Part shown: positions 1-5,768 of the stretch, piece by piece
Layout: each line of letters opens with the position of its first letter
How positions within the stretch are numbered: position 1 is the stretch's first letter
Origin: CAYYIS01 sp964470965
Lineage (GTDB): Bacteria > JAAXHH01 > JABIQT01
NCBI GenBank assembly: GCA_964470965.1
Contig: CAYYIS010000092.1
Span: 1-9,579 of the forward strand
Length of the DNA stretch: 9,579 nt
Direction of reading: 5' to 3'
Made by a program: the position numbers and the translations under genes
Notes under the pieces: generated by a model
Database searches by the model: none
The model's input: the letters and a program-made list of their open reading frames with translations, nothing else
Told to the model about the DNA's origin: nothing

Positions 1-89
1 AGGAGCGTTGTGAACGCGAGCAGGGATCGAACGGTGTCATCGGAAAATGCATCTGATGTTGGGCGCCGCTTTGGTTGGTTGGGGCTCAT
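1..89 (-). CDS. Possible N-terminal fragment of an unidentified protein, cut by the window edge
   Basis: An open frame begins with ATG at 89 on the minus strand and runs 29 codons without a stop to the window edge. A GGGA core lies 7 nt before the ATG, a modest ribosome binding site. The visible peptide starts MSPNQPKRRP, is basic and then mixed, and shows no signal peptide or recognisable motif. It lies 105 bp downstream of the sulfatase stop on the same strand, so it could be the next gene of the same transcript. A run of 29 open codons is not strong evidence by itself, and no function can be assigned. Confidence 0.4.
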   Translation of the reverse strand, partial: MSPNQPKRRPTSDAFSDDTVRSLLAFTTL

Positions 90-194
90 GGGGTGTTCCC
101 GTCGATTGGTGGATTGACGGATTCTTGGTTCGCTGCGATACACCTACCGTTGGGTCTCCGCATAGCGCGCGTTCAGTTCGTGGGAGAGGGATGC

Positions 195-1622
195 CTAATC
201 GCCGTCAACCAGCACGTCATGCCGCCGTCCGGTAATCAGCCGTTCCCCGTCTGTGAAGCCTTCGGGACGCTGTCGGAGTGTTTCGATCATCCGGGGACGC
301 CAGGGGTCGAGCAGGGCCCGATTCACTGGCTGCCGTGCCAGGTCAAAGTGCTCGTTCGGATCGGCATTCAGATCGAACAGCTGTTCCTGCCCGGTCTGGC
401 TGTACCACAGGTATTTGTAATGACCATCAGTAAGGAAATGGACGCCGTCTTCGTAACGGTAGCATCCCGCGTGCTCACCGTGAAGATACCTGCGCCATCC
501 GTCCGTTTCACCACGCATCAGCGGGAGCATACTATGGCCGGTGACGGTGTCGGGTATGTCAGCTCCTGCTGTTTCCAGGAATGTGGGCATGATATCCTGA
601 AGGCCCACGGGGGTGTTGAGGACCAGTTCGGACGGATACTCCCAGGATTGGGGAGGACGGACAAAGAAGGGGACCCGGGCGGATGCTTCATAGGCATATG
701 TTTTGCGAAACATATTGTGATCGCCGAGCATCTCGCCATGGTCGGAAGTAAATAGAACGAGTGTGTTTTTGAAAACGCCCTGGGCCTGCATGTACTGGAT
801 CAGGCGGCCTACCTGGTCATCGATGTGATTTATCATGCCGTAGTAGGCGGCACGGGCGTAACGCATGGGCTGTTCGTCTATACACATGATCGACGCGTTC
901 GGATCGAGACCTTTTACAGGTCCTTCGAACACCGGAGCCCAGTCGCCCACCACAGGCATGGGAAGGTCCGAGGCAATGTATCGGTCATAGTAGAATCTGG
1001 GCGGAGTGAGCGGTGGATGGGGTTGGATAAAGGAAACGTTAAGAAAGAATGGGCCGGTGGGATCGCGTTGCCGGATAAATCGCATGGCCTGGTCGACGCA
1101 CCAGAAGGTATGAGTTTTTTCTTCGGGCAGGATGTCGGGCCGACCGACCCATCCGTTTGAGGCGACCCCGTGGGCGGTGCCCGCTTCGAACGGTACGGCG
1201 CCGCCTTCCATCAGCCAGTCGACATATTCATTGTGGCCGTTGTTCGCCCGCGTCCCATCCGCCAGGCTCATATGGCTGAAGCCATATCGCTTTCGCAATG
1301 GATACAGGTGCAGTTTGCCTACCATCTCAGTCTGGTAACCCGCTTTGGCCAGCTCGCCCGCGAGCGTGTGGGAAGGATGCCATTCAATGCCGTCCCGATA
1401 GCCGACCATGCCGTTAACCGCCGGTGCCTGACCGCTCATCAGAACGCGCCGCGCCGGAATGCAGCTGGGGCACTCGCTGTATCCGCGCCGGAAACGCGCC
1501 CCGGTCCGTGCCAGCCAGTCCAAATTTGGCGTCTGGAGAACCGGGTGTCCATCAATGCCCAGGCAGTCGCCACGCTGCTGGTCGGTCATTATGAGGAGTA
1601 TGTTGGGACGGCTATCGGACAT
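195..1622 (-). CDS. Sulfatase (alkaline-phosphatase superfamily, type I formylglycine sulfatase)
   Basis: The 475-residue protein should hydrolyse a sulfate ester, or less likely a phosphonate or phosphate ester, using a formylglycine made from Cys. The N-terminal PNILLIMTDQQRGD segment carries metal ligands D14 and Q15. The modification motif is C54-I-P-A-R58, followed by a short SG. K103 and H105 (GKLH), H202 (PHPP) and the metal-binding D294-H295 in TSDHGEMLGDH complete the active-site set. The C-terminal part (about 400-460, YKYLWYSQTGQEQLFDL then DPNEHFDLA) is the standard sulfatase tail. No signal peptide is visible, so it is predicted to be cytoplasmic, as in choline-sulfatase or phosphonate monoester hydrolase relatives. 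The start at 1622 matches the family N-terminus; its ribosome binding site (AGCAGG) is weak. It follows the Trm112-like gene by 43 bp with no terminator between. The substrate is unknown. A formylglycine-generating enzyme is needed but is not in the window. Confidence 0.93.
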   Translation of the reverse strand: MSDSRPNILLIMTDQQRGDCLGIDGHPVLQTPNLDWLARTGARFRRGYSECPSCIPARRVLMSGQAPAVNGMVGYRDGIEWHPSHTLAGELAKAGYQTEMVGKLHLYPLRKRYGFSHMSLADGTRANNGHNEYVDWLMEGGAVPFEAGTAHGVASNGWVGRPDILPEEKTHTFWCVDQAMRFIRQRDPTGPFFLNVSFIQPHPPLTPPRFYYDRYIASDLPMPVVGDWAPVFEGPVKGLDPNASIMCIDEQPMRYARAAYYGMINHIDDQVGRLIQYMQAQGVFKNTLVLFTSDHGEMLGDHNMFRKTYAYEASARVPFFVRPPQSWEYPSELVLNTPVGLQDIMPTFLETAGADIPDTVTGHSMLPLMRGETDGWRRYLHGEHAGCYRYEDGVHFLTDGHYKYLWYSQTGQEQLFDLNADPNEHFDLARQPVNRALLDPWRPRMIETLRQRPEGFTDGERLITGRRHDVLVDGD

Positions 1623-1665
1623 GGGGCCTGCTGAAGGATGAAGGATCCGTCATACTGTCTTTCCC

Positions 1666-1926
1666 TCAGTCATTCAGCCCTTCCATAGGGATCGCTTCAT
1701 CGATCAACATAATCGGGATTTCATCGCGTATTGCGTACAAATACCTACCGTCGTCACGGACCAACCCGCCGTCAATGGCTTCTTTGATGTCTTCGCCGCC
1801 GCGGTTTTTCAAGGCTCCGGCCTTGATTTTTTCATTGATCCTGTCGACCACGGTGTTTTCCGCAACGGTCAGACCTTCCTTGGTTTCAGGGCAGGCAAGA
1901 ATATCGAGTAATTCCTGATCGATCAT
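1666..1926 (-). CDS. Trm112-like (UPF0434/COG2835-type) small protein
   Basis: An 86-residue protein of the Trm112-like family, whose eukaryotic and archaeal members are zinc-binding activators of methyltransferases; the bacterial role is poorly defined. The opening ELLDILACPETKEGL matches the family start, and the C-terminal GGLVRDDGRYLYAIRDEIPIMLIDEAIP matches the conserved end. Only Cys12 remains of the usual CPxC pair, the second being replaced by Lys16, and no other cysteine is present, so the classical zinc site is absent. The start is firm: GGAGGA (1934-1939) sits 7 nt before the ATG, and a sigma70-like promoter lies just upstream. It is the first gene of a unit likely to include the sulfatase. 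The family call is strong; the cellular role is not known. Confidence 0.85.
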   Translation of the reverse strand: MIDQELLDILACPETKEGLTVAENTVVDRINEKIKAGALKNRGGEDIKEAIDGGLVRDDGRYLYAIRDEIPIMLIDEAIPMEGLND

Positions 1927-1933
1927 GGTTGTA

Positions 1934-1939
1934 TCCTCC
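1934..1939 (-). promoter_or_regulatory. Shine-Dalgarno of the Trm112-like gene
   Basis: GGAGGA on the minus strand, 7 nt before the ATG at 1926. It is a near-perfect ribosome binding site and fixes this start. Confidence 0.85.
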
Positions 1940-1958
1940 AGGTAAAAGTGTTTCTGTT

Positions 1959-1987
1959 ACTATATCCTGTCCCACGGAGCGAGGCAA
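1959..1987 (-). promoter_or_regulatory. Sigma70-like promoter of the Trm112-like gene
   Basis: On the minus strand TTGCCT (1987-1982) and TATAGT (1964-1959) are separated by exactly 17 nt. The -10 box matches 5 of 6 consensus bases and the -35 box 4 of 6. Transcription would begin near 1952, giving a short leader of about 25 nt that contains the ribosome binding site. Two GTTAC repeats lie 11 bp apart just upstream (2008-2012 and 2019-2023), about one helical turn, and might be an operator; this is speculative. Confidence 0.65.
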
Positions 1988-2670
1988 GTTTTTTCTGACT
2001 TTGATATGTTACTGAAACGTTACAGGCAAACACTCGGATGTGTTGTCAGCTCCTATCGGGAAATCAAAATATTGGGTAGATGATAGGAGATCACATGGCA
2101 GCGATACTGGCCATCTGTTAATGTTCGGTGCTTTGGCCGCGACTGTACCTGGTGCTGAAACGCTACGGAGAGACTTTCTAATTGAATAAAACCAGCAGAA
2201 CGAAAGAACCTAATAGTAATGGTGTCAGAGGGGATGTCGGGCTTTCGAAATAAGCGGGTATTGAAGGAGCTTGACAAACTACGGAACAGAAACAGTTCCT
2301 GAGCGGAAGAAAAACATCCGACCAACAGAAATGGCGCTTTAACCGGAATACAACGAAGGGGGGAGTCGGCTCAATGACTAATAGCTTCGCTGTACCCGGT
2401 CATAAGCGCCAATCTGGCGTCAAGAAACAGGACCTGTGATCGATCGTGACTGACAGTCATACTGTCCAATTACATTAACGCAAACCTCTGCTTTCAGTTC
2501 CATGTGTTCGTGCCTATATGGAAATTCCAGCGCTCCGACTGAAGTTTGTTGGTCCAGATGCTATTCCTGAATCTCGAATCGCGCGGGGGCAGATTGCCTG
2601 GCTGATGCCTCGTCTGACGATGCCTCCTGATTATTACGTCGCGTCTCGAGACGGCACACCTGTTGTCACC
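1988..2670. other. Gene-poor gap with small ORFs and hairpins
   Basis: About 680 bp between the Trm112-like promoter and the 3' end of the PIG-L gene hold no convincing protein gene. Open frames of up to about 90 codons exist on both strands (2053-2325 minus, 2518-2784 plus). They lack ribosome binding sites and their compositions do not look like proteins; the plus-strand one also runs into the PIG-L gene. A tiny plus-strand ORF of 8 codons at 2095-2121 does have a good AGGAG and overlaps, as TAATG, a 22-codon ORF at 2121-2189. An inverted repeat at 2332-2411 and a 12-bp perfect palindrome at 2642-2653 are the main structures. The stretch may be decayed sequence, a non-coding RNA locus or long untranslated DNA. 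Confidence 0.55.
2332..2411. repeat. Long imperfect inverted repeat (80 bp, hairpin-forming)
   Basis: The left arm (2332-2358) and the reverse complement of the right arm (2385-2411) align over 27 positions with a few mismatches and single-base offsets. Shared blocks are TGGCGCTT at the tip, then ACCGG, then TAC followed by CGAAG. About 26 nt remain as a loop. A second, competing small hairpin, CGCCA-ATC-TGGCG, occupies 2407-2419. No T-run follows directly on either strand, so it is not a simple terminator. It is not a tRNA: the T-arm sequence is missing. It could be a structured RNA, a recombination site or a MITE-like element. No target-site duplication was recognised. Confidence 0.6.
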
Positions 2671-3387
2671 CTAATGACCTGTCAACCTGCAAAAACCTTC
2701 TGCCAACACACAATCATCCATATTGGCTGTTGTTTTCGCTTCCAGCCCGCGATATCGTGCAAGTACGTCATAGTTTTTCGGTAATTGCGGCTGTGACTTG
2801 AAATGAGTCAGCGCCTTGATTTTACGGTCGAAGGCGGTCGATATATCCACATAATTGTCCGGGACAAATCCAGTGACCGGTCCGGAGCCGAGGGTGACCT
2901 CGTAGCAGAAAATGTCAGGTTCGTCGCAGGTAGGTATTTCTGGCAACAGGCCGGCCGCATCACAATACCGGGAGGCCCAGACGACAGCCTGGGTGGTTTC
3001 CACGTGGTCGGGGTGGAGGAAATCGTCAATCCAGTGCGTGAGCACAAGATCCGGCTTGAATGCACGGATTTCTTTGACGATGTCTATCCTCCTGGCCGGA
3101 CCGATGACCAGGGGGCAGTCGCCAAAATCAAAGCATCTGACCTCAACCCCCAATTCATTAGCCGCTGCTTCCATCTCCGCTTTGCGGATCTCTTTTATTT
3201 CAGCCACCGACGGCGGTGATTCCAGGGCCCAGAGGGCCGGGGATTCACATAATTCCCCATAGGTCATATTATAGATCAGTACTTCTGCACCTGCCTCCGC
3301 AAGGCGGATGATTGTCCCTCCGGCGCGCGAACAGAAATCAGCCGCATGGGCGCTGAATACCATAACACGTCGTCCTTCACGAATCAT
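2671..3387 (-). CDS. PIG-L/LmbE-fold metalloprotein, possibly a GalB-like hydratase rather than a deacetylase
   Basis: A 238-residue protein of the PIG-L (LmbE) family, zinc enzymes that mostly remove N-acetyl groups from sugars. The zinc motif is visible as H14-A-A-D17 after VMVFSA, with the third ligand in H125-P-D-H128. AGGTIIRLAEAGAEV (22-36) and FDFGDCPL (86-93) are typical of the fold. The usual AHPDD motif reads AHAAD here: both probable zinc ligands are kept but the aspartate acting as general base in deacetylases such as MshB is alanine. Non-deacetylase members (4-oxalomesaconate hydratase GalB) are known in this fold, and from memory they carry a similar AH-x-AD form, so a hydratase or lyase role is possible. 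The start is supported by AGGAG 7 nt before the ATG. The gene diverges from ahcY. The fold is certain, the reaction is not. Confidence 0.85.
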   Translation of the reverse strand: MIREGRRVMVFSAHAADFCSRAGGTIIRLAEAGAEVLIYNMTYGELCESPALWALESPPSVAEIKEIRKAEMEAAANELGVEVRCFDFGDCPLVIGPARRIDIVKEIRAFKPDLVLTHWIDDFLHPDHVETTQAVVWASRYCDAAGLLPEIPTCDEPDIFCYEVTLGSGPVTGFVPDNYVDISTAFDRKIKALTHFKSQPQLPKNYDVLARYRGLEAKTTANMDDCVLAEGFCRLTGH

Positions 3388-3394
3388 ATCCGTA

Positions 3395-3399
3395 CTCCT
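3395..3399 (-). promoter_or_regulatory. Shine-Dalgarno of the PIG-L gene
   Basis: AGGAG on the minus strand, 7 nt before the ATG at 3387, favours this start over the internal ATG at codon 9. Confidence 0.75.
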
Positions 3400-3433
3400 G
3401 ATTTGATGGGTATAGACCTAAATAATTACCGTT

Positions 3434-3462
3434 AATTTACACCAAAAAGATACAACTTACAA
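3434..3462 (-). promoter_or_regulatory. Candidate promoter of the PIG-L gene
   Basis: TTGTAA (3462-3457) and TAAATT (3439-3434) on the minus strand are 17 nt apart, each with 4 of 6 consensus bases. Transcription would start near 3427, leaving a leader of about 40 nt. The region is AT-rich, so chance matches are likely; this is the best of several weak candidates. Confidence 0.35.
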
Positions 3463-3505
3463 TACCTGTTCAACGCTCCCGTCAGTGGAATCAACAGAAA
3501 CTTCA

Positions 3506-3534
3506 TTGATTTTCAATCTAAGATGACCTATTAT
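3506..3534 (+). promoter_or_regulatory. Sigma70-like promoter of ahcY
   Basis: TTGATT (3506-3511) and TATTAT (3529-3534) are separated by 17 nt in the intergenic region before ahcY. The -10 box matches 5 of 6 consensus bases and the -35 box 4 of 6. The leader would be about 70 nt. I looked in it for the conserved core of an S-adenosylhomocysteine riboswitch and saw none. Confidence 0.6.
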
Positions 3535-3610
3535 TGCCAACCGTTGGAAGTGAATCTTAATAGAATCCAACCGATTTCTATCCATCACATTTCATTTCGA
3601 GGAGTAAGTT

Positions 3611-5053
3611 ATGTCGCACGAAGTGGCTTCGAATGTTAATTTGCCGGACTATTCCGGATTACCGAATAAAGTCGCCGACATGTCCGGGGCCGAATTTGGA
3701 CATAAAGAGATCTCAATCGCCGAGCAGGAGATGCCCGGTCTTATGGCGGTACGCGAAAAATATGCCGGTGAGCAACCTTTGAAGGGTGCCCTGATAACCG
3801 GTTCTCTACACATGACGATCCAGACCGCCGTCTTGATTCAAACTCTGGAGGCGCTGGGCGCGGACCTGCGCTGGGCCTCCTGCAACATTTTCTCAACGCA
3901 GGACCATGCCGCGGCGGCTATCGCGGACGGTGGTACCCCGGTCTTTGCCTGGAAGGGAGAGACCCTGGAAGAATACTGGGAATGCACCCTGCAGGCACTC
4001 AGTTTTCCGGATGCGCCAGGTCCGAGTGTCATCGTGGACGATGGCGGCGATGCCACCCTCCTTATCCATCGGGGATATCAGGCGGAAGAAGACGCTTCCA
4101 TTCTCAATGAGCCCACGGATAACAAGGAACTGGCAATTATTAATGCCGTTCTCACGCGTCAGCTCGAACGGAATCCTCGGTTCTGGCACGATATGGCCGA
4201 AAATATCAAGGGCGTCTCTGAAGAGACCACGACCGGAGTCCATAGGCTTTATCAAATGATGGAGGAAGGCACGCTGCTGTTCCCGGCGATCAATGTAAAC
4301 GATTCGGTCACCAAGTCCAAGTTCGACAATTTATACGGATGTCGTGAATCCCTGGCCGACGGTTTAAAGCGTGCGCTTGACGTGATGATCGCCGGTAAGA
4401 CGGTTGTGGTCTGCGGTTATGGCGATGTGGGAAAGGGCTGTGCGCAGTCCATGCGCGGCTTCGGCGCAAGGGTTCTGGTTACTGAGATCGACCCGATCTG
4501 TGCGCTGCAGGCGACGATGGAAGGATTTGAGGTGACCACCCTGGAAGATGCGCTTGACCAAGGAAATATCTACGTAACCACCACTGGTAACTGCGACATC
4601 ATCCGTATAGAGCATATGGAAAAGATGAAGGACCAGGCTATTGTCTGCAACATCGGTCACTTCGACAACGAGATCCAGGTCGAGAATCTGGTTAGCTATC
4701 CCGGTATAGTCCATCAGAATATCAAACCTCAGGTGGATAAATACACCTTTCCGCAGGGGCACGCCATCTTCCTGCTGGCGGAAGGGCGTCTGGTGAACCT
4801 CGGCTGCGCTACCGGGCATCCGTCCTTTGTGATGTCCAACTCGTTCACCAATCAGGTACTGGCTCAGATGGACCTCTGGCAGAACGAACACGAAATCAGT
4901 GTGACTACACTGCCGAAGCATCTCGACGAAGAGGTTGCCCGGCTGCACCTGGCCAAACTCGGGGTGAAGCTGACCTACCTTACCAGGAATCAGGCTGATT
5001 ATATAGGTGTGCGGGTCGAAGGTCCATTCAAACCGGGACATTATCGGTATTAG
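3611..5053 (+). CDS. ahcY: Adenosylhomocysteinase (S-adenosyl-L-homocysteine hydrolase)
   Basis: This cytosolic NAD-dependent enzyme splits S-adenosylhomocysteine reversibly into homocysteine and adenosine, relieving product inhibition of methyltransferases in the activated methyl cycle. The 480-residue length is normal for the bacterial form, which carries an insertion of about 40 residues (here roughly 157-198, ending before IKGVSEETTTG). Active-site residues known from the human enzyme are all present: H67 (GSLHM), D144 (DDGGD), E205 (SEETTTG), K235 and D239 (KSKFDNLYGCRE). The NAD-binding loop is G269-Y-G-D-V-G274, and the C-terminus ends in the conserved KPGHYRY. GAGGAG lies 6 nt before the ATG. 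A promoter precedes it and a strong terminator follows, so it is probably transcribed alone. It diverges from the PIG-L gene. No unusual residue was seen. Confidence 0.98.
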   Translation: MSHEVASNVNLPDYSGLPNKVADMSGAEFGHKEISIAEQEMPGLMAVREKYAGEQPLKGALITGSLHMTIQTAVLIQTLEALGADLRWASCNIFSTQDHAAAAIADGGTPVFAWKGETLEEYWECTLQALSFPDAPGPSVIVDDGGDATLLIHRGYQAEEDASILNEPTDNKELAIINAVLTRQLERNPRFWHDMAENIKGVSEETTTGVHRLYQMMEEGTLLFPAINVNDSVTKSKFDNLYGCRESLADGLKRALDVMIAGKTVVVCGYGDVGKGCAQSMRGFGARVLVTEIDPICALQATMEGFEVTTLEDALDQGNIYVTTTGNCDIIRIEHMEKMKDQAIVCNIGHFDNEIQVENLVSYPGIVHQNIKPQVDKYTFPQGHAIFLLAEGRLVNLGCATGHPSFVMSNSFTNQVLAQMDLWQNEHEISVTTLPKHLDEEVARLHLAKLGVKLTYLTRNQADYIGVRVEGPFKPGHYRY

Positions 5054-5075
5054 TGAGGATTGGAAAGATTGACCT

Positions 5076-5107
5076 AAAGGGGCGGCTGCCAAGCCGCCCC
5101 TTTTTTT
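5076..5107 (+). terminator. Intrinsic terminator of ahcY
   Basis: Starting 23 nt after the ahcY stop, GGGGCGGCT (5079-5087) pairs with AGCCGCCCC (5092-5100) around a 4-nt loop. Seven T follow at 5101-5107, and an AAA before the stem can extend it. This is a textbook rho-independent terminator on the plus strand and separates ahcY from the acetyltransferase gene. Confidence 0.95.
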
Positions 5108-5165
5108 ATCTCTTCGAACTTACGATATCCTTACTAAGCGATGATCTGCCATCTATTGAATCTAC

Positions 5166-5194
5166 TTGACATCAATGTACCAGATTATCATTAT
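5166..5194 (+). promoter_or_regulatory. Promoter of the GNAT gene
   Basis: A perfect -35 box TTGACA (5166-5171) is followed, after exactly 17 nt, by CATTAT (5189-5194), which matches 4 of 6 -10 bases. Transcription would start near 5201. This places the upstream candidate start codons (TTG 5166, ATG 5175) inside the promoter, before the transcript begins. Confidence 0.6.
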
Positions 5195-5236
5195 TGACGC
5201 GTTCCACAGAAAATTACGAAGCCGCGTTTATGAGTT

Positions 5237-5241
5237 GGGAG
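5237..5241 (+). promoter_or_regulatory. Shine-Dalgarno deciding the GNAT start
   Basis: GGGAG lies 5 nt before the ATG at 5247. The upstream candidates at 5166 and 5175 have no comparable purine-rich site. Confidence 0.6.
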
Positions 5242-5246
5242 ATTGG

Positions 5247-5762
5247 ATGTTCAGACTCAAAGGGTTTCTATCCAGAGTAGGTACCGATTGGCGCCCCAGC
5301 GACGCCTACGGATTCCGGTTTCACGAACCGGAACCCTTAATCGACGGTGACCTGGAACTGCTACTTACCGATACAAGACCTGGCAATCCCCACCGGGACC
5401 ATGTCCCGGTCTACGTGTTCCAGATGCGTAAGGTAGGGCAGAAACTCCAAATTGGCAGCTTGTCGCTCCGCATCGGGGATACGGAACATATTGAGATGTA
5501 TGCCGGTCACATAGGCTATTCCGTAGAACCGGCACACCGGGGTAACCGTTATGCGGCGAGAAGCTGTGAGCTCGTATTCCCTCTCGCTGCCGAGCATGGT
5601 GTGAATCCGGTCTGGATCACCTGTAATCCGGACAACTACCCCTCACGCAAGACCTGTGAGATCGTAGGGGGCAAGCTGATAGAAACCGTCCCAATCCCCA
5701 GGGACAACACTCTCTATGCACCAGATACCACCCTGAAATGCCGTTACCGGGTAGACCTCTGA
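5247..5762 (+). CDS. GNAT-family N-acetyltransferase
   Basis: A 171-residue protein (from 5247) of the Gcn5-related N-acetyltransferase superfamily, transferring an acyl group, usually acetyl, from acyl-CoA to an amine. The N-terminal part (about 27-43, EPEPLIDGDLELLLTDT) and a strand at VYVFQM (55-60) lead to the core GHIGYSVEPAHRGNRYAARS (87-106). There the acetyl-CoA loop reads R98-G-N-R-Y-A, a variant of the usual RxxGxG/A. The later ITCNPDNYPSRKTCEIVGG (124-142) is the standard asparagine- and serine-containing helix region that ends the fold. The frame is open upstream to a TTG at 5166, but that codon lies inside a consensus promoter, and the ATG at 5247 has a ribosome binding site. The gene is convergent with the glycosyltransferase gene, 6 bp apart. 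The substrate is unknown. Confidence 0.85.
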   Translation: MFRLKGFLSRVGTDWRPSDAYGFRFHEPEPLIDGDLELLLTDTRPGNPHRDHVPVYVFQMRKVGQKLQIGSLSLRIGDTEHIEMYAGHIGYSVEPAHRGNRYAARSCELVFPLAAEHGVNPVWITCNPDNYPSRKTCEIVGGKLIETVPIPRDNTLYAPDTTLKCRYRVDL

Positions 5763-5768
5763 TCGGAT

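Noticed and set aside
75..755. Plus-strand open frame of 226 codons
   Set aside because: It lies antisense to the sulfatase, whose motifs are intact, and its translation shows no domain; it is a shadow of the real gene.
2053..2325. Minus-strand 90-codon frame rich in Ser, Arg and Phe
   Set aside because: No ribosome binding site or motif, and the composition is unlike the neighbouring proteins.
2333..2411. tRNA-like outline: 7-bp acceptor-like pairing over 79 nt
   Set aside because: No GTTCRA T-loop, no T-arm next to the acceptor strand and no D-arm; the pairing continues as one long hairpin instead of a cloverleaf.
2642..2653. Perfect 12-bp palindrome CGTCTCGAGACG after the PIG-L stop
   Set aside because: No T-run follows, so it is not an intrinsic terminator, and a single short palindrome without a nearby promoter is weak evidence for an operator.
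2518..2784. Plus-strand 88-codon frame starting MEIPALRLKF
   Set aside because: No ribosome binding site, overlaps the end of the PIG-L gene, and the second half is the antisense of coding sequence. The first part is not recognisable.
3535..3610. Possible S-adenosylhomocysteine riboswitch ahead of ahcY
   Set aside because: The leader is AT-rich and lacks the conserved GC-rich core of that riboswitch class; no paired element of suitable size is visible.
4364..5092. Minus-strand open frame of 242 codons
   Set aside because: It is antisense to ahcY and runs through the ahcY terminator; composition and lack of motifs mark it as a shadow.
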